This document shows positions 23,547-34,082 of a DNA stretch of 64,000 nucleotides, in pieces. How positions within the stretch are numbered: position 1 is the first letter of the stretch; each line of letters starts with the position of its first letter. The translations under genes and the position numbers were made by a program. The notes under the pieces were generated by a model. The model was not told the DNA's origin. It was given only the letters and a program-made list of their open reading frames with translations, and made no database searches. Source of the stretch: Butyriboletus loyo (taxonomy: Eukaryota > Basidiomycota > Agaricomycetes > Boletales > Boletaceae); the NCBI GenBank assembly GCA_038093515.1, contig JBBPSI010000073.1:50021-114020 (forward strand), written 5' to 3'.

Positions 23547-24785
23547 GATCACTATGTATTTCTTTAAATAGGCCTAATGCTCATGTTGCCCTGGCTACAA
23601 AACAGTACCCCACTTCCTGCTCCACTGCCACCAGTACTCCCAGCAACAGCTTATGTTCTGCCAAAAATTACATGCCAAAGCCAGACACATCTCCCAGCTG
23701 TTAAACAACCCCAAATGCATTAAAGCCATGCTGTGCTACATCTACTCCACCTCATGTCTAGCCAAAAGCTTTACTAATTTCACCCCTCCAAATCCCCAAC
23801 CAACAGTATTGTGGAAATGGAGGGGTGGTGGGGTTTGTAGGTATGGGAAAATGGGTGGCAGAGCAACATGTAACATTACCCCCTATATAAGGTTGAGACT
23901 TCTGACTTGACCTAAAAGAATGGTAGCAGCAATTGTGAGGGATTGGGCAGAGGTGGGGAAGTCTTTCTGGACCTGAAAAACTAAGGATAAGTGAATACTG
24001 AGTAAAATGTAAATGTCAAGGAAATCATTTGACAGAATACACATAAGTATGTCAGGTGTCATAGGAGTGTAAGTATGAGTCCAAATGGGAAGGACCTATC
24101 AGTGAGCACTTCCAGGCACATGGAACTTTGGGATGGAATTTTGATGAGCATTGAAACATCAGAAGGTGGTTGGGCATTGATGGAGAAGGATGGATTGGTG
24201 TGAAGCAATATTTACAACGCATGTGAGTGCTGATTTGCCTGAAAGGGGAGTGTCTGCAAGCATAGGCACACCAGCAAGCCAGCCCTGGACACCTAGACCA
24301 TATACTCAGGCCTTGCTACAAGGTCACTAGAATAGCCCTTATACCCACACAACCCCACACAGGCCCTGCTTATTCTTGAGCTGATAACACTACAAATACT
24401 ATATTTTAGAAATTACATAGTATATACTGTCTGGCAAGGGGCCAAGGCATTACAGGACCAATAAACACAGATTCAAAACAAACAAACACAGGAGTATGCC
24501 TCATGCAGGTATGGATAGTACCATGATGGGTATTTAACCTATCAACCTGAATGTCTACCTATACTTGGGGGTAGACCCATCAGCAATCCCACCATTGAAG
24601 TGATGTATCAATTCCATACATTTTCTCAGTATCTCCTGCTGCATCTGTAGTTCCTATTCCCTATACAGTATAGACTATGTATGCATTCTACCTACCTGTG
24701 CTATTTCCTACACAGTATAGACATATGTACATATGCATTTGCTTTTTTCTAACTTTGCTACCTACTACCTGTGCTAAAAGCACAT
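23547..24785 (+). mobile_element. 5'-truncated non-LTR (LINE-like) retrotransposon remnant, CpG-free
   Basis: The plus-strand frame beginning about 23605 encodes VPHFLLHCHQYSQQQLMF and LLNNPKCIKAMLCYIYSTS. This is the typical C-terminal end of a fungal LINE polyprotein (the zinc-binding reverse-transcriptase tail 'HFLL-C--Y'). It is followed by about 900 bp of noncoding DNA like a 3' region. The reverse transcriptase core is missing. Over about 1.24 kb only one CpG was counted (24218), whereas both flanks are CpG-rich, marking a sharply bounded insertion that was mutated at methylated CpG. Confidence 0.7.
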
Positions 24786-25826
24786 CGGGTGAAATGCTAG
24801 TAGGCCTGGTTGCACAAACAGTAGCATCCTGGTCAACGACCACGTGGAAGGGGACACAAAGGAGGGGCAGTCTAAATGAAACGAACGTTTAAACCGAAAA
24901 ACGATATAGGATGGATAGCTGGCGTTCCCTCCTTGAAACATGCTCCATGAATCATTACAGAGAAAAAAAAAGCGAAGCAGGCGACCACCGGTGACTCACC
25001 ACACCGGACAGATATGGTTTCTCCGGAGCTACAAAGGTAGTTTGAACGGATGAGATACGATACATGTAAGGGGAAGCTCACGGTGAATTCATTCACCGCG
25101 ACAACATTTTTTGAGATGGCTTGCTCTGGCGCGAGCAGCGAGGTAAAAAGTGGGGGTTCGTCCCCGTCCCAGGCTGACCCCCAAGTATAAAGTCTCACTA
25201 GTGTTGCATTCAGACATCCCATTCGTCTTCCGATGCCGGAGCGACCTTTCCGTGCACCGTGCAAACCACCTGGTTCCTCGACGAAAATATGATAAATCAC
25301 ACTCCATGGCCACTCAACAACTGCCGCCGCGCATACAGGAATCGCTTAGGCGCAAAGTACGACTGAGGGAAAAAGACACTGCAGTGTGTACAGCGAAGGT
25401 GACAGTCAGTTTAGCCTCCTTTGCGTCTGGCACTCCTCTCGTGCTTCAGGCTACAATTGAATATCGCATAATTAGCATGGGTTGCTGTGAGTCCTATCTG
25501 ATAACTCACACACAACGTTGTCGAGTGAGAACTTTGCCATCTATTCTAGCTTAGAACTGCGGGGTAACGTTACCCGGTGTGGGAAGAGGAGGACCCACGG
25601 AGTTTCACTGAATTCGAGTATACAGCCCTTGAACGACAACCTTGTGATCCGAAGCTGTGGGACCGAGCAAGACTACTCGCTGTGGAGAAGGAAGGGGTAT
25701 GACTGTCGTGAGATCGAACAGCAGTGAAGGGATTCTAGAAAGACACACGACATTTTTTAGCAACAGCTTCGAATGGAGACATCGAACCTGCCCATACAGA
25801 TTATCACTCGCCAAGCATAAAGGTGA
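24786..25826. other. Region with no recognised gene
   Basis: CpG-rich again after the LINE remnant. A plus-strand frame from 25306 begins MATQQLPPRIQESLRRKVR and could be a first exon of a small gene, but no continuation with a family match was found. The long minus-strand frame 24872-25300 has no recognisable features. Confidence 0.35.
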
Positions 25827-26902
25827 TCACGATCGCTCGCTCATAAGTCTGTTCAGAACTCTGGCGACCTGTCCAACGGCCTCCCTGACGTTCTCTATAT
25901 CATTCGCGGGGATGCGATGCATGAAGCGACCTTCAAATTTGTCTGGGTGAAAACGCAACAATGTTTCCTTGAGTTTGTCTCGATTTCGCCTTGAGACATC
26001 ATCGTTTTTGGTGAAGGTGGCCACGCCGTCAACGTCTGGTGAAAGAAAGGTTGTGATAGCTTCCGGAGTAATCTCTTCCACACGGAGGTCGCCATCTGAG
26101 GATTTCCGCTCTGCGATGTGTGCTGAGAAGAGAGGCCAGGGGATATCCCCGAACGTCAACGGTCCATGATCGCGCGTCCGAGGGTCCAAGAGCGCCCTCC
26201 ATCGCTCCTCGTATCGCTGTCGATATTCTTCCTCTCGCCGCCTCCGTCTCTCCTTTCTCCGTCTGTCCTCCTGCTCGCAAACAAGCCGTTCCAGACGGGT
26301 CGTCTCCGCTTTGATTTCCTTCTCGCGTGCTCTCTGAGCGGCCTTTTCTGCGTCTCGTTTTGCCTGTTCTTCGTACTCCCGCGCGTGCTTTTTCCTACGT
26401 GTAATTAGTCGACGACAATCGCGAGCATGTATACAACTTTGGCTCACTTCCACATGCCTTCCCTGATCCACTCGGCGTACTCGTCATCATCCATGTACTG
26501 TGGATTCGCCGCATCATGCTCGTCGCGGGCCCACTTGTCAGGAATATGAGCATAGTCATTGAATCGCGTGTCGATCCCATCCAAACGCTCGTCCTCCTCG
26601 AGCGCAGACCACATATTTTCCCTGAAGCGCATGTCTTCCAGCTCAGCCCGGATAGCGTCATAGTTTGGCTTGTGAGACGAGATTGGAGGGGGAGATGGAC
26701 CATACACGTCGTCATCTTCTGGAAACGCTAGGTTGGGAGGGTGCTGGGTTCGGTGCTTCTTTCTACTAGGACTCCCTTGGTTGCTGTCGTCCGCGTCTCT
26801 GGAATGCCTCCGCTTTGCGGCCTTTTTCGCTGTCCTGAACGCTTTGCGCCGAGCTCGTTCCTGTTCTTCCGCCGGCGTCCGTTTCAGGCGCAGCTTCGTC
26901 AT
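25827..26902 (-). CDS. NF-kappa-B inhibitor-like protein 1 (NFKBIL1) related protein
   Basis: Two exons (26448-26902 and 25827-26394) joined by an intron at 26395-26447 encode 340 residues. The N-terminus is basic (MTKLRLKRTPAEEQERARRK, then AAKRRHSRD and SRKKHRTQH), consistent with nuclear location. The middle is a long charged helix (KKHAREYEEQAKRDAEKAAQ) and the end has PLTFGDIPWPLF and LLRFHPDKFEGRFM, the conserved J-like HPDKF block of fungal NFKBIL1-type proteins. Ankyrin repeats of the animal protein are not seen. The human relative is linked to mRNA processing and NF-kappa-B regulation; the fungal role is unknown. The start lies 128 bp from the divergent start of the reductase gene. 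Confidence 0.75.
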
Positions 26903-27030
26903 ATTTCGTGCGCGTGGGCCCGGGGACGAGCACAGAACAGGAACAGGTTAGGATGGGCCAACTAAGAGTACTTCGCAGCCTGCCTAGCTGACATAATCGC
27001 ACACCTTCCTCTCCATTCCGCCATCTCGAC

Positions 27031-27956
27031 ATGCATCCTCTCTACGACGGCAAGTCTCCTCATCATTCAAAAGAAAAAAAAGGACTAACCCTCCGCTTCG
27101 TCTAGTCGTCAGACAACTTTCCTTTGTCGTCCCGCCCATCGTGTGCCCCGTCCAATTCTTCTTCGATGCCCCCTTTGGTCGATTCACCCCCTCGTCCGAC
27201 ACCATCCTCGCTGTCGACGGTATCCGCTCCTGGATCCTCATGGAAATCGTCTCCCCCATCGCCTTCCTCCACGCACTCATCAACACCCCACTCGCATCCC
27301 CCGCACCCCCTCTCACCGCACCCCAACTCTTCCTCGCCAGCCTCTTCCTCGTTCACTACGCCAACCGCGCCCTCATCTCCCCCCTCCGCACCCCGTCCCG
27401 TTCAAAAGCCCACATCAGCGTTCCGCTGTCTGGTATAGCTTTCAACATCGTCAATGGTACCCTCATGGGCACCTATCTCCGCTCCCACACCGCATCCACA
27501 TTCCTTGTCGGTTCTTATGCACGTTCCACGTTTTGGGTAGGCACCGCAATCTGGGCCGTCGGTCTCTTTGGGAACATCCTCCACGACGAAGTCCTCCTCC
27601 GCATCCGTCGCAACGCCAAGGCCAAGGGTAAAGCCAAGGCCAAATCCGACGACGACCCACAGCCAAAACAGAGGGAGTACTATGGGATTCCGCACGGGTA
27701 TCTGTACACGTATGTCTCGTACCCCAATTACTTGTGCGAGTGGATCGAGTGGTTTGGGTTCGCACTTGCTGCTGCACCCACACCTACCATGCCGTCACTC
27801 GGTGCGCTCGTGTCGTCGGTCCAACCGCCCTGGATTTTCTTTTTTTCAGAGGTTTTCCTCATGATCGCAAGAGCTTACAAGGGTCATCGGTGGTACCTCG
27901 ACAAATTTCCGGATTATCCCAGGGATAGAAAGGTCGTCATTCCCTACGTCTTTTAG
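27031..27956 (+). CDS. 3-oxo-5-alpha-steroid 4-dehydrogenase (steroid 5-alpha-reductase) family protein
   Basis: NADPH-dependent membrane reductase family (SRD5A, PF02544), acting on sterol or polyprenol substrates in the ER. A 23-nt first exon (27031-27053, MHPLYDGK) joins 27113-27956 across a 59-nt intron, giving 288 residues. Visible signatures are APFGRFTPSS, FLVHYANRALISPL, the glycine-rich AFNIVNGTLMGTYL, and the C-terminal IPHGYLYTYVSYPNYLCEWI, then HRWYLDKFPDYPRDRKVVIP, close to the human ending. Several hydrophobic segments match the usual membrane spans. A Lys/Ala-rich loop (AKAKGKAKAKSDDDPQ) is inserted before the last conserved block. The exact substrate cannot be told. The first exon is chosen because it is the only one that preserves frame with a GT-AG intron. 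Confidence 0.82.
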
Positions 27957-28378
27957 AATCCATTTGCATGTTACCAGCTTGGCATCTCAATGGGATACAA
28001 CATTGTTCTTCACAAAGCAAGTGTAACACGAAAAATTGTATGCAGAGAGACAGCTATCAACCCCGTCAGACCTCTTGCTTCTCGCTCATACGACGTCGGT
28101 GTCGTCATGAGCACCCCGTGAGGCGAACAGGTCGTCAAGGACGAGGACGGGAACGGGGACTGCTCGGCTCACCGCGGCTGCATCATTCATCGTGAACTGT
28201 GATTGTGAAATAATTACATTCATGTGATGTTCGGTCGATTGCTCTCCGCTGGGAGGGTGCAAATCTCGTTTCGGTCGTGGAGACAGGTTCCAAACGGTTA
28301 TTATCCCTCACAACGATGAGACGCGCGTTCAGCGACGCCAAAAGACAGTTCGCATATCTACACAGCAGTCATACACGG
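27957..28378. other. Intergenic region
   Basis: This lies between the convergent ends of the reductase gene and the DUF6534-like gene. No gene was seen. Confidence 0.5.
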
Positions 28379-29505
28379 CAAGTTGGGCAATGGAAGAGCT
28401 AAACGGCTATTGGGAGACATCAATTTCCTGTGCGCTGACAGACACAATCATGTCTTTCGTCGTGTCGTACTTGGAGAACAGGAACTGCAACAACATGGCC
28501 CCCGTAGTGACTGCATCGGTCTCGCAAGTGAGTCGAATGAGCTGTGTGATCAGGCAGTTGGTCTCGTTGAAGGGCGATGTTTTCTCGCGTCGGAATAGCT
28601 AGGCGGGACATCTGAGCTTGTGATGATATTCTGAGATATGTTTACACTCACCACTCGGGTCGTCTCGATGGAGATCACGAAATTACACACGATACTCGCA
28701 ATCCCCCATACCTAGTAATGGCTCTCGTCAGTCCGTGTTTCGCTCGTGGGGAATCAAACCTCACATCTCTGGAGCTTTGATCACACTCGAAGACTAAACA
28801 TGATGGTGTGCTCCGAACGACAACCAAAGTCTATGGATGAGATCACCAACAATTGTTTCAATGCTGATAAAGATGCATTGTAACAGCGACGTCTGTAGCG
28901 AGTGAGATTAGTCACTAGGCAGATAACGGTGAAAGGTGCAGCATACCAGCATGACGAAGATGGGTATATACCAGCAACTACTCATGACTTTGATCCTCCA
29001 GCAATAGAATCCATGTGCCAAAAGCGAGACTATCGACTTGTGTGGGTGTTAATTGGATTAGAGTATGCCGGGAACTTACTGAAACCAGTCAACGCACCGA
29101 GTATTCAGAACGACCAACTAAGGTCCCATGAACTCCAGGAGAGCAGGATGCAAGTGAAGCTTGGTCCCTTGCACCATGTCATACAGTACCACGGCGACAC
29201 TCAAGGTCTTTAGCAGGAACAAGACCAAGACCTGTGGAGCACCCTGTATCGGTGAGCTGTAACGATCAGGACGCTTTTCTTACTGTAAAGCCTGATCCAC
29301 TTGGAATCGTCGGTAAACGTTGCATAATAGATGGCTTGATGATACTGAGCGAGCCACAAAACGTTCATCCGATAGGGTACTTACATGCTGGCACAACAAG
29401 AATTCCATACAACAAACCGCTGAGCGAACAGCCAAGGGCCCAGGCATGTTATCTTAGACCAGAACAGGCGCCGACAACACACGGATCAACGAACCACGGG
29501 AACAT
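28379..29505 (-). CDS. DUF6534-type integral membrane protein, possibly decayed
   Basis: Agaricomycete family of unknown function with about seven membrane segments. Pieces in order on the minus strand: MFPWFVDPCVVGACSGL; MEFLLCQH joined to YHQAIYYATFTDDSKWIRLY; VLVLFLLKTLSVAVVLYDMV; WGIASIVCNFVISIETTRV; and the family's best-conserved block TNCLITQLIRLTCETDAVTT with GAMLLQFLFSKYDT, ending VSAQEIDVSQ. Short exons separated by introns fit, but not every junction restored frame in my reading (near 29290), so it may be a pseudogene. Expression cannot be judged. Ends are approximate. Confidence 0.5.
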
Positions 29506-30144
29506 CTCTGCGGAGGTGTGACCGGCATCGGTACCTTCAGTTCACGTTCATTCAGCAGGCCTACGTCGGCAAATTAGAAATATAGATCTTGTCAACACTC
29601 TCCATCCTCTATAATTGCTCAGTGCGATCGCAATACCTGTAGTTAGGTCGTACGGGAAAGGCGTGTAGCAAAAAGAAAACACCAGAGCGCATGGCTGGCA
29701 CTACCATCGTTGTGTCAGCAGCCAGGGTGAGCGGGTGGACAGCGTTGGACTAGAGTCTAGCCATGACGGGATGTGCTATATTTGAATCTGCGATAATGAA
29801 TAGACCAATGAGAGGGCGTGTCTGTCTCCAACTTGGACGACGACCACGGGTGCCCGAATACTGAGAACGGACCAGTGAGTCCCGTACGAGCTTTGAGTGA
29901 GATGGATTTGAGCAGGCTGGGGCCTTGATTACGCTCGTGGATTGGGTAGCTCGCCTGCATAACACTCTGCGTAACTCTAAGAGGAGGTGACGGACTATCC
30001 ATGCTGTGTTTTGAAACACCGCCGATCTCCGCTCTATTTACATCCCGGTTTAGCTCCTCAGCTTCGTCGCAAGTCTGCAAAAAAAACGTATCGTTTCAGA
30101 CCACGTTATTTTCTTCCCCACTTGTGTCCGTGTCACTATTCAGG
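29506..30144. other. Intergenic region between divergent genes
   Basis: This lies between the DUF6534-like start and RER1. A minus-strand frame 29750-30019 has no conserved features. The 5' leader and promoter of RER1 should lie at its right end. Confidence 0.4.
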
Positions 30145-31017
30145 ATGATGTCCTCAGACGAACCGGCGTCGACCCCGCTCCAGACGGTCCAAGCGTCGAT
30201 CTCGAAAGCCCAGCGCCAGTACCAACAGACGCTCGACCGCTGGACGCCTCATGTTCTTCAGCGGTGGCTGACAACGCTGGGCCTACTCGCCCTGTTTATG
30301 CTTCGAATCGTCTTATCTCAAGGGGTAGGTAACCATTTGGTCTCGTGGTGCATTCTGGGAACTCACCCGCCATCAGTGGTACATTGGTTCGTAACACATT
30401 TCAATTTCTTCTGTACGAGAGGTAACAACTGAATGTGTTTCCTGGACACTGAAAATAGTATGCTGTAGGTGCTTCTCATCACTGTATTGTTTCAGTTCGG
30501 TAACCATTCTACAGACGGCCTCGCTATCTATCTCCTCAACCTGTTGCTGGCGTTCCTACAACCCAGGTTCGACCCTTCGCTCCAAGATGATCTCCTTGCG
30601 GACGAGATCGAGGAGGGCGCCACCGACAGCGGTCCCACGCTTCCTTCTCAACGAGACGACGAATTCAGACCATTTGTGAGGCGGTTGCCTGAATGGCAGT
30701 TTTGGTATGCCCCCAACTCGCTTTACGGTACCCTCGGGGGACTAAGACAGTCGCTTCTAGGCTAAGCTCGACGCGCGCTGTCATTATCTCGCTCTTGCTC
30801 ACCACATCCGATATGTTTGACGTCCCCGTTTACTGGCCGATCCTGGTCGTGTATTTCTGTGTATTGTTTGCGCTGACGATGCGGCGTCAAATACAGTATG
30901 TTCACTCGTTCATAGCCAGTGTTTTCGCTCACGTCGAACTTTCTCAGACATATGGTCAAATACAAATATATACCCTTTGACGTCGGCCGCAAGGCGAGGT
31001 ATGGTGGGAGCAAGTAG
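30145..31017 (+). CDS. RER1: Retrieval receptor RER1
   Basis: Four-span Golgi membrane protein that returns escaped ER membrane proteins and unassembled subunits in COPI vesicles. Exons 30145-30324, 30377-30386, 30459-30464, 30515-30704, 30761-30895 and 30948-31017 add up to exactly 591 nt, 196 residues, the usual family length. Signatures are [16 protein letters not shown], the first hydrophobic span, [84 protein letters not shown] and the C-terminal YGGSK. The start MMSSDEPAS is the first ATG before the conserved region. Two adjacent exons are extremely short (10 and 6 nt), and the 6-nt exon is required to encode V-C-Y between WYI and GLAIY. Confidence 0.93.
30459..30464 (+). other. 6-nt micro-exon of RER1
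   Basis: TATGCT lies between an acceptor ending AATAG and the donor GTAGGT. Together with one base from the 10-nt exon and two from the next exon it gives GTA TGC TAC, that is V-C-Y, in the conserved WYIV-Y-LAIYLLN stretch. Any other joining I tried breaks the frame. Confidence 0.75.
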
Positions 31018-31290
31018 GCCCTACTCCTCCGGCTTCGTACGCCATACAGTGCGAAAGAATAGTTTCTTTTTTCTTTTTCGCCTCCATCCACGAACATGAT
31101 GCTATGTTGTGATGACGGTAGATGTGATTATGTGGTACTGGTATGGATTTACAGCAAATTATAATCTGTCTCCGATAGATATCTTGTGGTTGGGACGATC
31201 TCACGACTTGGTGACAGCTGACCTATCACGTGATTGCTATGGTCCAAGCTCGCATGCGCGGTTGTCGACCTGCTACGACCATCGTCAGTG

Positions 31291-32386
31291 ATGGCGACGA
31301 CCAGCTTGTATCCGCCTGCAGTTTACGCGATGGCAAACCATGTATCCAACTGCTTGGAAGCCCATCGAGCACGGTTCTCTACTTGGTCCAATCACCCGCC
31401 ACTGTTTGTGGGCGTCCAAGGACCGCAAGGGAGCGGCAAGACCTTTCTCACGTCTCATCTTCGTTCGCTGCTTGCAGAACCACCCTGTTCGCTGTCGGTC
31501 GCTGTGCTTTCGATCGATGACCTCTATTTACCGCATGCCGGGCTGAGGGCGCTCGCCGAGACGCATCCACGAAACAGACTGTTACATGGGCGTGGACAGC
31601 CGGGGACACACGACGTTGAGCTTGGGAATGGGATCTTGAAGGTGCTCAAGGCGATCAACGACGGCGAGGTCGGATGCGGACCGGGTGAAGTGGTATTGCC
31701 TGTGTTTGATAAGAGTTTGTTTGACGGCGAGGGCGATCGTGCGGCCCAGGGTCAGGTAGTGCGTGGGCCTTTGGACGTTGTCGTGCTGGAGGGATGGTGT
31801 ATCGGGTTCTACCCTGTGCGGAGGGAGGTGGTGGAGGAGCGATGGTACCAGTTGGTCCCGGGACTGGACGACTTTGATATGCAGTCGTTTGTCTCGCTCG
31901 AGGATGTGTTGGAGGTCAACGACCTGTTGAGAGCGTACGTCGAATGGTGGCAGACATTCGATGCGTTTATCCAGGTATGTATTGTTATTGTGTTGCACGT
32001 CAAACGACTGGGGGGGGCTACATCATGCGGCGGCGCTTAGATCAGAGGGCCTTTGACGTCGCCGTTTGCGATCATCTATCGATGGCGGTTGCAACAAGAA
32101 CAGGATATGAAGGCCAAGAATGGGGGACGTGGTATGACGGACGCGCAAGTGAAGACGTGCGTGGGTTTCTCTTGTTCTCTGGTTCTTGGCTTGTTCGCTC
32201 ACGAGCACGACTGGGGATAGATTCGTGGATCGTTACATACCGGGGTATGTTTTCTTTGGTGATGGGATGAGGAGAGGGACGGTGGATGAGGCAGGCGGAG
32301 GGGGGCAGTTGCCGCCGTGGCATGGGCAAGGCTTGGTGGTCGAACTGGACCTGGAACGGAAGGTCCAAAGTACGAGTCTGTTCTAA
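31291..32386 (+). CDS. D-glycerate 3-kinase-like P-loop kinase (Tda10-type)
   Basis: P-loop kinase related to fungal and plant glycerate kinases, cytosolic, transferring phosphate from ATP to D-glycerate or a similar small molecule. Exons 31291-31974, 32041-32156 and 32221-32386 give 321 residues. Walker A is GVQGPQGSGKTFLTSHL, followed by VLSIDDLYLPHAGLRAL and NRLLHGRGQPGTHDVELG, which are diagnostic for the family, then LPVFDKSLFDGEGDRA and VVLEGWCIGFYPV. The C-terminus has WRLQQEQDMKA and FVDRYIPGYVFFGDGM, ending with a hydrophobic strand (LVVELDLERKVQ). All junctions are GT-AG and in frame. The substrate is inferred from the family, and the yeast relative Tda10 has no proven substrate. 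Confidence 0.85.
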
Positions 32387-32769
32387 ACGCCCGAGTCCTC
32401 CTTACGAACCCCGATTGAGTTTTGAGAAGACGACGAACTTTTCATCGAACCTGTGCAGCGTTATCTTGCTCGACTGACATCTATCATCTATCATACGAGG
32501 CCCTTCTTCGTCCAAAGCTGTATGAGTTGGGCTTTTTTTCTCGGGGCTAGTAGCAGATATGATCAGCTGAGCTGCGACGGAGAAATCCTATTATCGATAT
32601 CTGCCATCGGTTCAAACGTTGCCATCTCAAGGCCTCATTCGACACTAATCATTTCCAGATGATTCATTTCTCCCCACATCGCACTATCGCCGCTCCGTTT
32701 GCCAAACTTTGACTGATTCGATTCATTCACTTATTCAGAACACTTGGGTTTGTCTGCCCTCGAAAAGAG
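32387..32769. other. Intergenic region
   Basis: A spacer of 383 bp between two genes on the same strand. It must hold the 3' end of the kinase gene and the promoter of the acetyltransferase gene. No gene was seen. Confidence 0.5.
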
Positions 32770-34082
32770 ATGTCTGCCTACGGTGCCATCTCCCGTCCCG
32801 TACTGTCGTCCAAACTCCCCACAACGACATGGCCCCACCCACGCGACCCGCACGCCGCCGTGACCCTCTTCCACCTCGATCCGTCCACGCTTGTCGACTT
32901 GGACGAACACCCCGGCTTGTTCGAGCATCTCCATACCGTCTTTGCGGACGAAGTCGACACAGGGCTGACGTATCCCCAAGAGGACATGCGGGACCCGGTC
33001 GCCTTCGGGGCTTACTTTTGCGCTGCGGACGTGGTGATCGCTGTTCTCACTACTGGTGGCCCAGTGGGTGATGGGAAACATGGAATCACTCCCGACCCAC
33101 ACTCGCGTTTGCATCCACTTGCTGAGCCAGCGGCAAGGGAAGACGAGGATGGGGTCGAGGTCGAGGTCGATCTTGAGACTGCGAGAGCGGAGCGATCGTG
33201 GGACGCCTGCGTGGTCGGATTTTACTACGTATGTGATATGTGATGGTTGCGCCCCCCCCCATTTGTCTTTGCCTTCCCTTGTTGCTTGCAACTGCCGACA
33301 GGGTTTTTCTGGCTGGAGGGAACCCGCAACGATCCATCTCTTCGAAAACCCTTTTTTGTTGGCCTCGTCGACTGATCAACGACTTGCCCTCTTTGCATTG
33401 GGCCTTTTTCGTTTTTCTTTACCCATCTAGGTGAAACCGAACTATCCGGGGCGTTCGTCACATGTAAGTCGTCCTCTCTTCCCCTTCCCTCCTTCGCCAA
33501 CACAAAGAGATCGTCGGATCGCTTATCATGGCAAATGGCAAGCGCTTTGCTTCGAGCGGTGTCCCCTTGACCCGCGACCTCGGAACAGGCGGAAATTGGA
33601 ACCCCCTCTCTTTTTGTTGATCGTTCGGAACGCATTGTCATCGTCATCATTCTGATGCCAGTGCTATCCTTTTTTTCAAAATGTCTAGATCTGCAATGCG
33701 GGTTTCGTCGTCCCGCCATCCCACCGAGGCGGTGGTTATGGGCGTGTCCTCGCGCGGTCGTATTTGTATTACGCACCGCGGTTGGGGTACGAGGCGAGCG
33801 TGTTCAATTTGGTGTATGTGAATAACGTGGCGAGCGTTCGGTGAGTTGCGCACCGCGTTTCTTCCTCTCTCTCTCTCTCCCTTTCCTTTCTTGCATTGTT
33901 TCAAGGATCTGAGACTGATCGTGTCGCACTTGCTTTGCTTTCACCAACAACAAAAAAGGCTTTGGGAGAAACTTGGTTTCGTCAATGCTGGTCTGATACC
34001 CAGGGCGGGAAGACTCAGACGGGCGGACGGACTGGGAGAAGAATACGTCGATGCTTGGGTGTTCTACAAGAGTTTTCGATGA
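32770..34082 (+). CDS. GNAT-family N-acetyltransferase
   Basis: Acetyl-CoA-dependent N-acetyltransferase of the GNAT fold. Exons 32770-33228, 33431-33463, 33689-33840 and 33959-34082 give 255 residues. The N-terminal half is variable and acidic. The substrate-side strand is VVGFYYVKPNYPGRSSHICN, followed by the acetyl-CoA pyrophosphate-binding loop GFVVPPSHRGGGYGRVLARS (R-G-G-G-Y-G). Next comes the motif B region NLVYVNNVASVRLWEKLGF, with the typical N-x-A-S-x-x-L-W-x-K-L-G-F, and an end WVFYKSFR. The fold is certain, the acceptor is unknown. Fungal relatives are cytosolic or nuclear small-molecule or protein acetyltransferases. No targeting signal was seen. The first intron (33229-33430) is long for this window. 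Confidence 0.85.

Noticed and set aside
27402..27695. Minus-strand glycine/valine-rich frame
   Set aside because: It is the antisense shadow of the steroid reductase exon.
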